A stretch of DNA of 54,066 nucleotides from Nemertoderma westbladi (GCA_032718475.1 JAUCBJ010004747.1:1-54066), one strand, 5' to 3'; positions 1-11,319 are shown, counted from the first letter of the stretch. The notes: generated from the sequence alone by a model not told the origin. Numbers and translations are program-made.

Positions 1-1
1 A

Positions 2-835
2 ACCAGTAACACGATGAGATCGGATAAGGGAACGAACTTCATTGGCGCCAATAACGAAATTCAAGCTTACGTAAAGGACTGGAACAAAAGACAGGTGGAC
101 GATCAGCTAAGGATAACAGCGTCTAGCTGGACCTTCAACGCCGCCGATGCCCCTTGGTGGGGAGGAAGTTGGGAGAGATTGATTAGGAGCGTGAAGACTG
201 CGTTCCACTTTATTTTGCCTTGTCGCGCTTATCTCACCGACGAACTATTGCGGACGTTAATGGAGGAAATCGCCGCCTATCTCAACGAAAGACCACTTAT
301 GCCAGTCTCTTCAAGTCCTGATTCCCTGGAAGCGCTAACACCCGCGCACTTTCTACTGAAGAAGCCCGTAGCCATGCTCCCACGATCGGAGATCACAGAC
401 GGAGACGAGCACTGCCGTCGAACCTGGCAACTTATGCAGTTGCTATCCCGTCGTTTCGCTGACCATTTCGAGAAACATTACCTGCCCACTCTACAACTTC
501 GAACTAAGTGGTTTGCGCAGCAAGAAAACGTCAGCGCTGGAGACATGGTGCTTATTGTGGACCCCTATCTCCCACGTAAGCGATGGCAAACAGGTCGTAT
601 CATCAAGACTCATATCTCGAGCGATGGTTTGGTGCGATCAGTAGAACTCGTCGTCATGCGGCGTAACTTTAAGAAACCAGGGATAGTCTTTGAGACTCAA
701 CAGCTCAATCGCCCAGTGGGTCGTTTATGTTTGCTGGGAAGAGACAGAGAGCTCTCCGGAAACTATGGAAGACAAGAAACTCTTCCCACGACCACTTCCC
801 TAATCCAACCAACACCTAGGGACTCCCCAACTTAA
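2..835 (+). mobile_element. BEL/Pao retrotransposon pol, 3' part (integrase plus C-terminal domain), 5' end outside window
   Basis: The open frame runs in from the window edge and stops at 833-835; the first ATG at 14 is internal. Near the start, RSDKGTNFIGA carries the second catalytic Asp of a retroviral-type integrase. About 40 residues on, PWWGGSWERLIRSVK carries the catalytic Glu in the context typical of BEL/Pao integrases. NERPL and TPAHFLL follow. The C-terminal third (FADHFEKHYLPTLQLRTKWF, then GDMVLIVDP and RKRWQTGRI) matches the domain that follows integrase in BEL/Pao polyproteins. The frame is intact over the visible part, so this copy may be fairly young. Gag, protease and reverse transcriptase would lie left of the window. 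The family assignment is by motif recognition. Confidence 0.88.
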
Positions 836-1145
836 TATCGTTCGGAGTGGGCGTGTGACTCTATTATTTTATATTATTTTATTATTTTTATATTTATGTA
901 TGTATTACTATGTAATTTTATTATAATCGTTTTATTTAATTTAGTAGAATATTATTTAGCGATTATTTAGTAGAATAGTGCAATATATTCGTGTTTATTA
1001 TGTACGTAATTACTTATATTATATTTAGTGCGACGGCGAAGAAATAATTATTTTTTCTCTTTCCTTACTGTCCGTATTATATTATAAATACGTAACTACA
1101 GTAAGATGAAATGTCCGTACTTATTAAAGTACAATAAAGCCACTA
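836..1145 (+). repeat. Probable 3' LTR or 3' UTR of the BEL/Pao element
   Basis: Directly after the pol stop lies very AT-rich DNA starting TGTGACTCTATTA near 853, with an AATAAA signal near 1133. This is where a 3' LTR should begin. The right boundary is not clear and the 5' LTR is outside the window, so the LTR cannot be proved here. Confidence 0.4.
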
Positions 1146-1379
1146 CTATATTAAAGTATTATTGGTAGGCAGAGTATTAGGAATGCAAAGTTCAGATCCT
1201 CGTGTCTCAGCTAAACCAAGCTCTGGGTAGACCTTGGAAACGACTTGCCTCTTTACACTGACATTGCTTCGTGCGATATTGCTCTCATACCGTATATTAA
1301 ATAATACATATAGTAGCATGATGTCCATTTAACAGTAGCGTATAACGCAAAATAAATCTGTTAAACCCTTTGACCATCT

Positions 1380-1685
1380 GTAATTCTAGTCGATTAAGAT
1401 ATCGTGGCACCCACCGATATACTTGAAAGACAAATTCTAGAATCAGTGGTTAACGTCCCCAGACAAGTTCTGGAATAAATCGGTGCCCATCTCAAATATT
1501 AATTATTTAATATTTGCAAATCTAATAAATCAAAATCTGTAAAATTCAGATCCTTCGACAATTCTAGTCAATTAAGATATTGTAGCATTTACCGATATCC
1601 TTAAAAGACAATTGTCATAGAATTAAGGATCTTGTGTCCCCAGACATGTTCTAGAATCAAAATATGTCAATTTAATTATCAAATA
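1380..1685. repeat. Two-copy tandem repeat, period about 178 bp
   Basis: The block starting AATTCTAGTCGATTAAGATA near 1382 recurs with substitutions near 1560. Both copies continue through a shared ACCGATAT motif and a CCCCAGACA..GTTCT motif. The copies have diverged clearly. No coding content is seen. Confidence 0.7.
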
Positions 1686-4260
1686 ATAAAATTTCAGGGA
1701 ATAAATTTAAATTCATGTCTCTTAATGAATTTAATAAATTGCCATTTTTACGCAATTTATACATTCCCAAAATTCCATTAATTAATAGATCAAGGGAGCG
1801 GAGATTTATCTTATTATGCGTATGAGTGTGCGAAAGTCTCCCAAACATAGTCAATAGCCGATATAATTCATAAAGTCATGTATAAAACAGGACATTGACT
1901 ATTAAAGAATTACTATTAAATAACATCCCAGATCTGTATGCATTGGAATTACCCTAATTCTACCGCTAGCTTGTCCCATTGAATAGCATAGGGAATAAAT
2001 AGTGCACTGATAGTATCCAAGGATACATAATAATACAGTGACATTCTGGAAGGCATTGACTAACGGACAAGTGACCCGAGTGTGTGTAATTTGTGACAAG
2101 TTGTGTGTGTGGTATTTGTGAGTTTATAGGCGAATGTTACTACTAAGGTGTGTTTACAGTAGCGAGTCGCAATTGTGAAAGTAACCCTAACTCTCCAGTA
2201 AGAACCTGAGGTGTATCTAAGCCTTTGGGACGGACAGTCGAGTGACTTGTACCGGTTGTCGTTGTCATTGTGCGGCTACGTCGTTGGCGAAAGTACAGCA
2301 GCGACGACACATCGGTGCTGAGGATCTTGCACTGTCCGGGGGCGGATTGGGGTAGGCAGCGACGCTCGCTAGCCTAAATATAAACTCATTATAATATTAA
2401 TAAACTCATATATAGCAGATATGACGGAGTTGATAGAAGATGGTCTTGGTATCAGGGAGCGATATAATCTACTTTCAAGCGTTTGTTGATAGCTTGATAC
2501 GCGGTGATACTAGTCCAACTACTACGAAGGATGATGGTTGTTATATCGAACCTACGATTTCCTGGAAGTAACTTACGCGTGAATTGGACTATGGAAAATT
2601 CACCGCTCGCTACACGCATTGTAATGGTATGTATATGGACTTCTTAACCATTGGCCATTCTATCGATTTACACGATACGGACTATGTCGAACATATCCTA
2701 CCCAGAGGAGTCGAAACGATAAACCAAAATTCTAATGCGAAAATCCTATTCGAAATCGACTCGAAAGAAAAGACATTAAAGAAACAAATAAACGCGGTAA
2801 CTCCAACATATATTTGGAATTCTTGATAGAAGCATTGTAACAACAAATAAATATCATCCGCGTTTCCCCTACAAGACGTGAGTCTTTGGTATTATTACGA
2901 TAAATGCCCTAGACCAACCAACAAACGGAAAGACATGAACACCAGTGGAGACGTTGCTTTGAACGCGGTTTGCTCGCTGTGTTTGCGGGAGTTTCGGGAG
3001 AAACTTGTTCGATGTGTTACCCACGCTCTCTCGACGCAGGCGATCCTTGAGTAGACCTATGATCTGAGTTCCGGAATACTCGGTCAAACCTCCTCATTCC
3101 TTAGTTGGACCTCAGACCTGCGATCCTGGTGGTGTCGCGGATCCTCGCGGACTGTATTCACTGTTCAAAGATCTAGTGCTACCCTAACAATTAATCGGTA
3201 ACACTCCGACAGTGATTTCTAGCTAGCTGCCCATCTTACCTAGCCGGATTGTGACGCGGACGCCTAATATCACTATCCAACCGTATGGTCGTCCCGGTTT
3301 AACGCGATACAACCCTTTATCAAGGTGAAGGAGAACGTTGTGCGAAACGAATTAAACGCTATTCTACAAAGATCAAAAGAAACCTGCGTTTGTTCAGATA
3401 AACGTAAGTTATAACAGTAAGTCCAATCGATAAACGAATTGGCCTTATCTCAGTTCGATTGGGAAATCTCGAATCTCTAAGAAGATATCAAGCTTAGAAA
3501 ACCCTATTCTCTGCGAGAGTTTTGTACGAACGTATCCCATGACAAGCGGAGGAAAATCAGCTCGAGGAGAAGCATATCGAAATGGACGAGACACCGATCG
3601 TAACCCTGCACCTTCTGATGCAATTATATTGCACCCTTCGCCTAGGAGCTACAGCCCTCCTCGTAAAGTGGCTCGCCCCAAAGAGAAAAAGACTCTGGCT
3701 AGCTTTAAAAAACTGCGTAAACGCCGTCCGCGCAAGAAAGACTAACTGTTTAGAGTATTTATGTATATTAGAAATTGTGATTTTGTATATTTTATAGACT
3801 TAAATCCCATTTTCTGGGAGCGGTGTAAAAGCTTTTGTGGGATAACTGATTCGTTTGCCTTGCTAACCAGTTCCCCCCAGGCGCTGGAATACTCTAAAAA
3901 GGGATCTATAACACGAATAGTGCAAGCTACCGGCTGATTGGCTGATTTGCTGTGCGAAGGGATCTGGGCTACGTTTGATCGTCCAACCAGCTTGGGAAGG
4001 TTGCCCCACAGCCCTGCTTTCTGTATCTGCCAATAGGATTTGAGTTGGTTTTGATTTCGACCTATCACAGATCTACTGAACTGAATTTTCCTATCTGTAT
4101 GCTCATTCTCTGTGGTGGGTGGAAGCTTTTGTAAATAAGGTTATTCTTATCAGTTTTTAGTGTTGTTGGTGATTCTAAGCCAGGAGAGAACGGCTTGGAA
4201 ATATTTTGTGCCTTTCTGTTTTTAGCTTAACACTAGTAGGCTTAATTATAAGGACATATA
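1686..4260. other. Spacer without a recognisable gene
   Basis: Short open frames occur at 2584-2826 (+), 3539-3745 (+, Lys/Arg-rich end) and 3742-4068 (-), but none shows a family motif I recognise. The part from about 2200 to 3750 is less AT-rich than its surroundings and could be a decayed retroelement. I cannot support a specific call. Confidence 0.5.
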
Positions 4261-4267
4261 TCCGTTA

Positions 4268-4350
4268 TCAAACTAATGAACAAACTAATGAACAAACTAA
4301 TGAACAATCTAATGAACAAACTAATGAACAAACTGATGAACTAACTAACA
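4268..4350. repeat. 12-bp microsatellite-like array (AAACTAATGAAC)n
   Basis: About six to seven head-to-tail copies of a 12-bp unit, with point variants such as AATCTAATGAAC and AAACTGATGAAC. It lies in noncoding spacer. Confidence 0.9.
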
Positions 4351-5227
4351 ACACTTAATATCTTACTGACACTGCATACTGTGTAACACTGTGCATACTT
4401 TATATTGTTATACTGCTATTTGCTGTCGGTCCTTCATAATATGGTTGATGAATTATTATATTTGGAATAACGATAAATAACCCCGAAAACCCAATATTCT
4501 TGATATACCGAAGGTAAGAGAGAAAGGTTACATATAACGATTGTGACTTATGTTAAAGTGGTTTGAAGTGAATCTAATGTTATTTGATAGACCCTACATG
4601 ATTCGGTCCGTGTTCCTTTTATATGTGACTAAAATCAGTGAAGATCGGCAGATTAGTGTGCAGTATTGTGCAGCATTGTGTATGAGTGAGACTGATAACG
4701 AAGCATTTCCTAAAGAATGCGCCATATATGTGAATTATAACTAAGCCATATCGTTGTGAGTAGTTTAAGTCATAACTCTGTTTATATAGATAGAGCGCCA
4801 CGTCCTAAAGGAACTGTTAATATTCCCCGAAGGTGAATAATATTGTCAGAGATTATATAATACTGTCAGTCGAATAATACATTAGGCTTACATAGCAATA
4901 AGATTAAGCCGTCGAACCCAATCTCCCGGGTATATCCAGCGGGTGAATGATCGCGCACAGATTGGTTTCGACTAGTGTAGTGAATCAAATACTTGTCATA
5001 GGCTAAAAGTGATTTATTATCTAAAAGACATCCTAATTTGGCGGGTTAAACTGCCAAAGGTCTGAAAGCGCGAACAAACAGAGATCAGTGACAAGTATCT
5101 GTTTGAACTCTAGTGTGTATGAACAGGTTCAAAAAGCTTATGCTTTCTTACCTTATCAACATTAAACAATAATGCCTCTACCGGGATTAATTTTCCAGCA
5201 TATTTTGGGTTGGCAAAGTTTCTATAC
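4351..5227. other. Spacer without a recognisable gene
   Basis: AT-rich DNA with no motif-bearing reading frame and no tRNA-like boxes. It ends where the left arm of the foldback element begins. Confidence 0.5.
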
Positions 5228-5559
5228 CGTTTGAAATTTAAAACAGAGTCAGTTTCACCTCCCCCCCCCCCCCCCCCCTTACTGGGTGAGCCAGAATTTT
5301 AATTTTTGCTTTCATTCTTTAGCTACAAGCTTTTGAAAATAGTGTCTCCGGCGAAATTGCACCAGTCACACCACAGTTATTCTTCAACCTTATTATGAAG
5401 TTAATTGTTAGTACTAATTTAAAGCTAGTCGTACAAGGATTCCAAAAATGTAAAAACATTTGAAATTGGTTGGTAAATAGCTGAGATACGGGCGCTAGAA
5501 AGTTACATGTATTTGCATCCGCACTGGGCTATTTTATTCTATTTAATAAATACACAATG
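5228..5559. repeat. Left arm of a long foldback (inverted-repeat) element
   Basis: This arm is the diverged reverse complement of 9515-9802 plus 10026-10062. Shared landmarks include GGGTGAGCCAGAATTTT, GTGTCTCCG near 5342, TAGCTGAGATA near 5478 and the innermost AATAAATACACAATG. It contains a C homopolymer near 5262-5278. The element was split at its inner end by the LINE at 5560-9407. Related but more diverged sequence occurs near 48290-48450 and 49255-49300. Confidence 0.85.
5545..5559. repeat. 15-bp target site duplication, left copy
   Basis: AATAAATACACAATG is identical to 9408-9422 on the other side of the LINE. In the other foldback arm the same word continues directly into TTCTAGAACATT, as it does after the right copy here. 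This shows that it is duplicated target DNA. Confidence 0.9.
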
Positions 5560-5572
5560 GAAGATCTTCACT

Positions 5573-6298
5573 ATGGTGTCAAACATCAAAAATAAAAGAT
5601 TAACCATCGATAACGAGAAGCTTCTATTAGACAATCTACGAACAATGACCTCAATGTTCGCTAACACCCTCGGTAAACTGGCCGACGCCAGACAACAATC
5701 TATCCAAGCAAAGGATGATCTACTGCTCAATATAAAGAATCAAGTTAAGTTAACCCAACAAGGAAAACCTTCCTATAGAGATGTCATAGTTACACAAGGG
5801 CGTAATCCTACAGCGCGACCATCCGCCCATGGCAGAACGGCTACTGCGACTGGCACCCCGCCAACTCGCCCGCGCCAAGCGGTCCAACGCGGGCGCAAAT
5901 TGGGTGGTTCCTTACGCGTAGCTACCCCTCCGACACGTCCAACACCAAATGAGTCCGGCACGGTGGCGCCCCGGAAAGCGCACATATTCATCGGCCGATT
6001 CGATAAAACCGAAACTCACGAACGAATCGCCAACGAGCTGAAATTATTGGATCTCCCCTTCGACGAGGTAATCCCACTCCCGATATATCCAGAGTCAACC
6101 TGCGCCAGCTTTCACCTGGTATGCGATCAGCAACACCGAGAGGCCCTTATGGACCCCGACAATTGGGACACGGGGGTCTCCATAAAGAATTACCGAATGA
6201 CAAACCCGGAACGCGTGAAGTTCGGACTACAACCAAGAATCACCCATCATCTACCTAATACAGCGGTGGTGAATGCAAGAGGAGATGAGACTGCCTGA
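5573..6298 (+). CDS. LINE ORF1-like protein
   Basis: This frame encodes 241 residues from the ATG at 5573; an upstream in-frame ATG at 5507 lies outside the element, in target DNA. The N-terminal ~60 residues are charged and could form a helix. A Pro/Arg/Thr-rich basic linker follows, suited to nucleic-acid binding. The last ~90 residues begin HIFIGRFDKTETHERI, which resembles the start of an RRM-like or LINE ORF1 RNA-binding domain. It would act in the element's ribonucleoprotein particle. The TGA stop is in the same frame as the downstream endonuclease. Confidence 0.6.
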   Translation: MVSNIKNKRLTIDNEKLLLDNLRTMTSMFANTLGKLADARQQSIQAKDDLLLNIKNQVKLTQQGKPSYRDVIVTQGRNPTARPSAHGRTATATGTPPTRPRQAVQRGRKLGGSLRVATPPTRPTPNESGTVAPRKAHIFIGRFDKTETHERIANELKLLDLPFDEVIPLPIYPESTCASFHLVCDQQHREALMDPDNWDTGVSIKNYRMTNPERVKFGLQPRITHHLPNTAVVNARGDETA

Positions 6299-6931
6299 CA
6301 GATTCACACATCAAACAAAACTCTCAGTAGCGATACTCAAGCAAACTCTTTTGGACGAACAACTCCACGTAGGACTCCTACAACAGGTTACACGGATCGA
6401 ATTATCAACACAGAACAACTATCACTGGCGACATGGAATGTCGAGGGATTAAAAACAGTCGTTGACTTGTCCCACAACGACCACATATTTAATTGCGATA
6501 TTTTACTACTAACTGAGACAATGGTAGTTGATACTCTAGAAATTCCGGGGTTTTACACATTCGAATCGAAGGCTAAGGATCCGCAAGGAAGGGGTAGACC
6601 TTCAGGTGGCATCGCAATATACATGAAGCCGCAACTTAATCCCCGACTAATAGCTAAAGAAGACAACTTTGTAATAGTAAATTCAAATAACGGCATATAC
6701 ATATGCTGTTACCTGCCGCCTCAATTATCTACCGAGGATTTTATAGATTCCGTTTTAGACATTCTAGACAATATCCCAACCAATCACATTGGCCATATTA
6801 CTATTGGCGGTGATTTTAACGCTCGCTTTGATTTAGACGAAAATCCAAAAGCTATAGTTCTAACTGAATTAATGCCAATCACATTGGCCATATTACTATT
6901 GGCGGTGATTTTAACGCTCGCTTTGATTTAG
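6299..6931 (+). pseudogene. LINE ORF2, endonuclease part, frame-broken
   Basis: The frame continues from the ORF1 stop without another stop and has no ATG before the endonuclease core. LATWNVEGL near 6424 is the first endonuclease motif and LLTETMV near 6500 carries the metal-binding Glu. GGDFNARF near 6808 is the catalytic D-x-N motif. A 95-bp tandem duplication starting at 6780 shifts the reading frame, and this frame ends at 6931. The remainder of ORF2 lies in the next frame from 6967. Confidence 0.85.
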
Positions 6932-6969
6932 ACGAAAATCCAAAAGCTATAGTTCTAACTGAATTAATG
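6780..6969. repeat. 95-bp perfect tandem duplication within LINE ORF2
   Basis: 6780-6874 and 6875-6969 match base for base up to the last position. 95 is not a multiple of three, so the extra copy shifts the frame. Subtracting 95 places the downstream frame (from 6967) in register with the upstream frame. Confidence 0.97.
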
Positions 6970-9273
6970 GAGGATTTAAATCTCTCTCTTCAAACGGACC
7001 CATCAGTGAAAACCTATTTTTGCCATAACGGTAGCAGCACCATCGACGTAATATTCGCGAACAAGCAACCTATTGAAACTAGTTATACCCCAAACCCACT
7101 TCGGAAACATGTGCCAATAATTTCATACTGGGACTATGTAACTTCGCTTACTTCAATAGACAACACTCCCACCAGTAAAAGGAAACGCGAATTAGACCTC
7201 AGGAAACTGCTAGAAGATGTTAGGTTATTGCGGTGTTATGACCAGTTGGAGGAGGGCGATGTAGATGGGGCATACGACAACATTTCGGCGGCTATCTGGG
7301 AGTCTGCGCCTGAGATAAAAACCAGGAAGCGTTTTGCGAAGCCATGGTTCGATTCTGACTGTTTTTCTAAACGCAAAGAAGTCATAAGCTTAAACTCGGC
7401 CGCTAAACTAAACCAATCTGTGAGAGAAGAGCTATGTAAAGCAAAGCGCGAATATAAGCAACTACTTAAACTGAAACTTCTCGAGTACACCACCAGAAGA
7501 GAGTCAAAACTTATCGCTGAGGCAGAACAAAATCCATACAAATGGACTAAGAAAAGGAAGTCTGCAGCTAGCTGTCCAGTCCCATTGGAGATATGGGAGG
7601 ACCACTTCTCAGAAATCCTCAGAAGCAACCCTAGTTCCGAAATCCGGTTAGAAGACGATCCTATCGATGATCCTGCTGACGACATCCTTCCATTTACATA
7701 TGAAGAAGTTGAAGAAATCATTACCGGAAAACCGGCAGGCAAATCAGGTGGCCCCGATAATCTACCTTACGAACTTTTAAAATCATCTCTTCCAGCAACT
7801 CTAATGCTACTAACCATGCTATTTAACGTTTGTCTTGCAACCAGCTCACTAGTATCTTCATGGAAATCAAGTTTGTTGATGGTACTATTTAAAGGGAAAG
7901 GTTCACGAGTTGAGCCGGACTCATATCGAGGCATCGCGTTATTATGCAATATGTTCAAAATATTTACTGGTCTGATAGCAAAACGCCTTCGGAACATCGC
8001 TTCGCACCTAATCCCACCGGAACAGTTCGGTTTTATGCCAGGTAAAAGTACATCAGCACCAATTCGACAGTTTATCAACCGTATCCACTCTAACCTCTCG
8101 ATGCCAAGGAAACCTCTGTACGCCGTATATGTCGATTTCCAAAAAGCTTTCGACTCGGTTCCGCGCTCAAGGCTCCTATTCAAACTGCGGGTTTATTTTG
8201 GAATTAAAGGAAACATGTACCAGATAATAAAATCAATATTGAAAGTAAATTACCTTCAGATATTTGACGGCCTCCGAAAATCGAACATTGTAGAACAAAC
8301 CCGTGGTGTCTTGCAGGGAGACAGTATCAGCCCTTTATTCTTCATAATGTTTATTTTTGATATCGTCAGTTGTCTGAAAACCGCTGTGATGAATATTGGG
8401 GAATTAATCATCCTACTTTTTGCCGACGATCTCTTATTTTATGGGGACACAAGAGAAGTTATTCAAGCGGGTCTAGATGCTGTTGCTCGGTGGGCAGCAG
8501 AAAACGGTTTACAAGTAAACCTTACGAAAACCAAGATTATGAAATTTCGCCGTGGTGGACGTTTATGTACCGCAGATAAATTCTATTTCAACAGTTCCCC
8601 GGTGTCTATTGTTAATTCCTACCAATATCTTGGCGTGACCTTTCAAAGTTCATTAACCTTTACAAAACATATAACAAAAATTATGTGTAAAGCCCTATCA
8701 GCGATATACTCAATCAACAAACCAAATATTTTATCACTCCAGACCGCAATAAAACTGTTCAAACTCAAAATAAGCCCAATTGTACTTTACGGTTTCCGTG
8801 AGATTTGGCCGTTTCTATCTGTCACCAACATGGTCACACTCGATAAAATTAAAGCCGCCTACCTTAAGAAAGTATGTTGTCTACACAAATCTACCTCAAA
8901 TCGTCTCGTCACAGCTATCTGCAACGAAAACACCTTGATATCTGAATTTGTTCAGCTCCTAAATCTACCTCACACACCCGTATACAAGCAATACCTGATT
9001 CTCATAAACGGAAAAATACAAGAGATTAATCCCCAATTTTGGAACTCACTGGCATTTACAAACCCCAGATGGCAGGACCCAAACTACACCAACCGACATA
9101 TAATAACCCGCTTCAGCACTAACGGCTTCCACTACAAGATTTGCACTAACTCGAGTTACCATGAGGCGCAAGACAGCTGTATATGTTCACTGTGCGGGGG
9201 GGCGGCCACATTATACCATCTGCTCGAATGCCCTGCAAATCTCCGACCTTTGTGTTCCTGGGCAAGGTCCTAA
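6967..9273 (+). pseudogene. LINE ORF2, end of endonuclease plus reverse transcriptase, open over 768 codons
   Basis: The first ~60 residues finish the endonuclease (STIDVIFAN). A linker is followed by reverse transcriptase motifs: AGKSGGPDNLPYELL near residue 258, SYRGIALL, PEQFGFMPGKST, YVDFQKAFDSVPR (catalytic Asp, motif A), RGVLQGDSISPLFF and FADDLLFYGD (catalytic FADD, motif C). The C-terminus has a CSLCGG...HLLECP Cys/His cluster typical of LINE ORF2 tails. This part is uninterrupted, so the copy is young, but it is cut off from its endonuclease by the duplication upstream. Confidence 0.92.
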
Positions 9274-9407
9274 CTATTCAAATAATTTTACCGTTTATTT
9301 ATTTATTAAAGTAATTATGTTTTTATTGTAAATTTGAATTTGATCTAATTTTAATTAATGACCATATCGCCTATTTGCCAGTATTTGGCGTAATAATAAA
9401 TAATAAT

Positions 9408-10070
9408 AATAAATACACAATGTTCTAGAACATTTCGATTATGTATGAATATCCATATACTAGTATAATCATTTAGGCTTTGCATTGTTGCGAAACTATT
9501 TATGAGATAAACAAAATGTTCTAGAACATTGTGTATTTATTAAATGGAATAAATGGCCTGCAGCGGAATCAAATACATGCAAATTTCGAATGCCCATATC
9601 TCAGCTATTTCCCAACCAAATTCAAATATTATTAAATATTAGGAATCCTTGCACGGTCAGCTTTCCAATAGTACCATAAAATCACTAAAAGTTTGAAGAA
9701 TAACCATGGTGTAACTAGTGCAATATCGACGGAGACACTTTTTTTTAAACGTTTGTAGCTAAAGAATGAAAGTGAAAATAAAAATTCTGGCTCACCCACT
9801 AAAGGCCATGATACACCACAGGAGTGGCGAGCGGCAGCGGCGGGCGGCCGCGGCGAGCGGCCGTTGTGAGCGGCGACTTTTAGTATGATACACTATAGGA
9901 GCGGCCAGCGGCAGCAGCCATTTGTGGTGTATCATCACCCATAGAAAATAATGTGTTCTATTTTTATAAAGTGGCCGCTTGCCGCGGCCGCTGCCGCTCG
10001 CCGCTCCTGTGGTGTATCATGGCCTTAAGGAGGAGGGAGATGAAACTAACTCTGTTTCAAATTTCATGCA
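9408..10070. repeat. Loop and right arm of the foldback element
   Basis: 9408-9422 is the right target duplication. TTCTAGAACATTT (9423-9435) completes the left arm. A loop of about 75 bp runs to about 9514, and the right arm (9515-9802, then 10026 to about 10070) mirrors 5228-5559. The right arm is interrupted by a MITE at 9803-10025. Confidence 0.85.
9803..10025. mobile_element. 223-bp GC-rich hairpin MITE, Harbinger-like
   Basis: The ends AGGCCATGATACACCACAGG and its mirror at 10006-10025 form a terminal inverted repeat that continues into GAGYGGCGAGCGGCAGCGGC, about 40 bp in all. It is flanked by TAA (9800-9802 and 10026-10028). The paralogous foldback arm lacks it. A three-base TWA duplication is characteristic of PIF/Harbinger elements, so that class is inferred. 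The GC-rich interior contrasts sharply with the AT-rich surroundings. It encodes nothing. Confidence 0.85.
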
Positions 10071-11021
10071 ATCTCATTAATACTGTATTTGTAGAAAAAT
10101 TTGGGTGGGGAGGGCATGTACCAGAATAACGACACTATATTCCAGGACATGGTGTATTAAATGAATGGTTAATTATAGTAAATAAAATAATATAATATTA
10201 TTAAGAAGCTTTTTTTGATTAGACGCCATTTGAAATGTCCAAATATTATTACATACATAATAAATTACAAAATATTGCTTACTGAGGTATATTTCAACTA
10301 ATAAGATACAAACATTGTCTTACTACCCATAATATTCATTGGAATTCCTATATAGCCCATTGTAAAACTTTCAGCCTACGCTAATTTTGCCTAAATCTCG
10401 GCTGCATGGCCTGTATTAAAGGACGCCTTGGGTCTGCATGTATGTTTTGGTTTGGGTATGTGTGGGGTGCGTGTTACCTCTTTCCTTTGTACAGTATGTG
10501 GTCGTATATGGGTATGTGCGCTGTTCTTCTTTCCTTTGTGAGTCTGTTGTACAAATTGAATTATAATTTATCGGCAAGAGGGCTCCCATAAGCTTCGATT
10601 TGTTGCCCAATTTTCCTCTCATTTGGATAATAAATTTTAAATAAATAAAAACAAAAAAATTAATACCGCCACTTTTACCTCCATTATATTATTAATCACA
10701 CCATTATTGAGAGTAAGCGCTTATTAATTGTTATATTAAATTGGTTGCTTCAGTGATGCCGGGATTGGATATGGTTAAATATTTGTTCATCTTTTCACTT
10801 CGGACTAACCCAGAAACGGAATTATGATTTAGTTTTTTCGGTTTTGTTTTCTTATAGACAGACGGTCTTCTATTAGCCAGCTTGATAGGCTTTCTAGTTT
10901 AATACTAAAGATTAAAATGATAGGTGATAATTAATATGATAATTATGATAATTAATATATTTGCATCAACCATCAAAAACAAACAAATAATAATATTGTA
11001 TAGAAGGGGATAGCAACTGGT
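10071..11021. other. Spacer without a recognisable gene
   Basis: AT-rich noncoding DNA. Near 10400-10560 there is a stretch rich in TATGT/TGTGGG words, with no convincing protein. No RNA gene or repeat array is evident. Confidence 0.5.
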
Positions 11022-11022
11022 T

Positions 11023-11319
11023 AGGGTGGTCCTTATTTCACTTAGTGATATTTTTTTGCTCCATCAGACAACAACATGATTTGATTCCAATTTTGATTCC
11101 AATGAACCTAATGTTGTTTTGAAGATGTCTATGTCTACCCCAACTAAGTCAACTATTGTGGTTCAATGATACTAATATCATTTATAATTATGTCACAAAA
11201 AATCACTAAAGTTATAAACCATTAATGGTAATGGAAAACAATGCATGTTTTCGCGCGATTTAGCAAAAAATATCACAAAAAAACCGAAATTCCAAAAAGG
11301 TGAACTAAGGACCACTCTA
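11023..11319. mobile_element. ~300-bp MITE with AGGGTGGTCCTTA ends
   Basis: AGGGTGGTCCTTATTTCACT at 11023 is mirrored by GGTGAACTAAGGACCACTCT ending at 11319. The interior block at 11110-11170 (TGTTTTGAAGATG..CTACCCC.ACTAA) resembles 27184-27240 within the palindrome at 25.7-27.6 kb, whose inner ends also start AGGGTGGT. It is probably a short relative of that element. Confidence 0.7.

Larger units (their letters stand above)
5560..9407 (+). mobile_element. Non-LTR retrotransposon (LINE), near full length, frame-broken
   Basis: The element is bounded by a 15-bp target duplication and ends in a (TAA)n-type tail near 9391-9410. It encodes an ORF1-like protein, an apurinic-type endonuclease, a reverse transcriptase and a C-terminal Cys/His cluster. 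Only 13 bp lie between the left junction and the ORF1 ATG, so either the 5' UTR is very short or the 5' end is slightly truncated. Two lesions break the coding region: an in-frame TGA at 6296 and a 95-bp tandem duplication at 6780-6969. The clade is not resolved; endonuclease plus TAA tail suggests the Jockey/I/R1-type part of the LINE tree, by inference only. Confidence 0.9.

Noticed and set aside
2584-4068. Small ORFs at 2584-2826, 3539-3745 and 3742-4068 as genes
   Set aside because: No family motif, no supporting context and inconsistent strands; chance frames or unrecognisable retroelement debris.
10406-10622. Overlapping 61- and 68-codon ORFs on opposite strands
   Set aside because: They overlap each other, have low complexity and no domain; likely chance.
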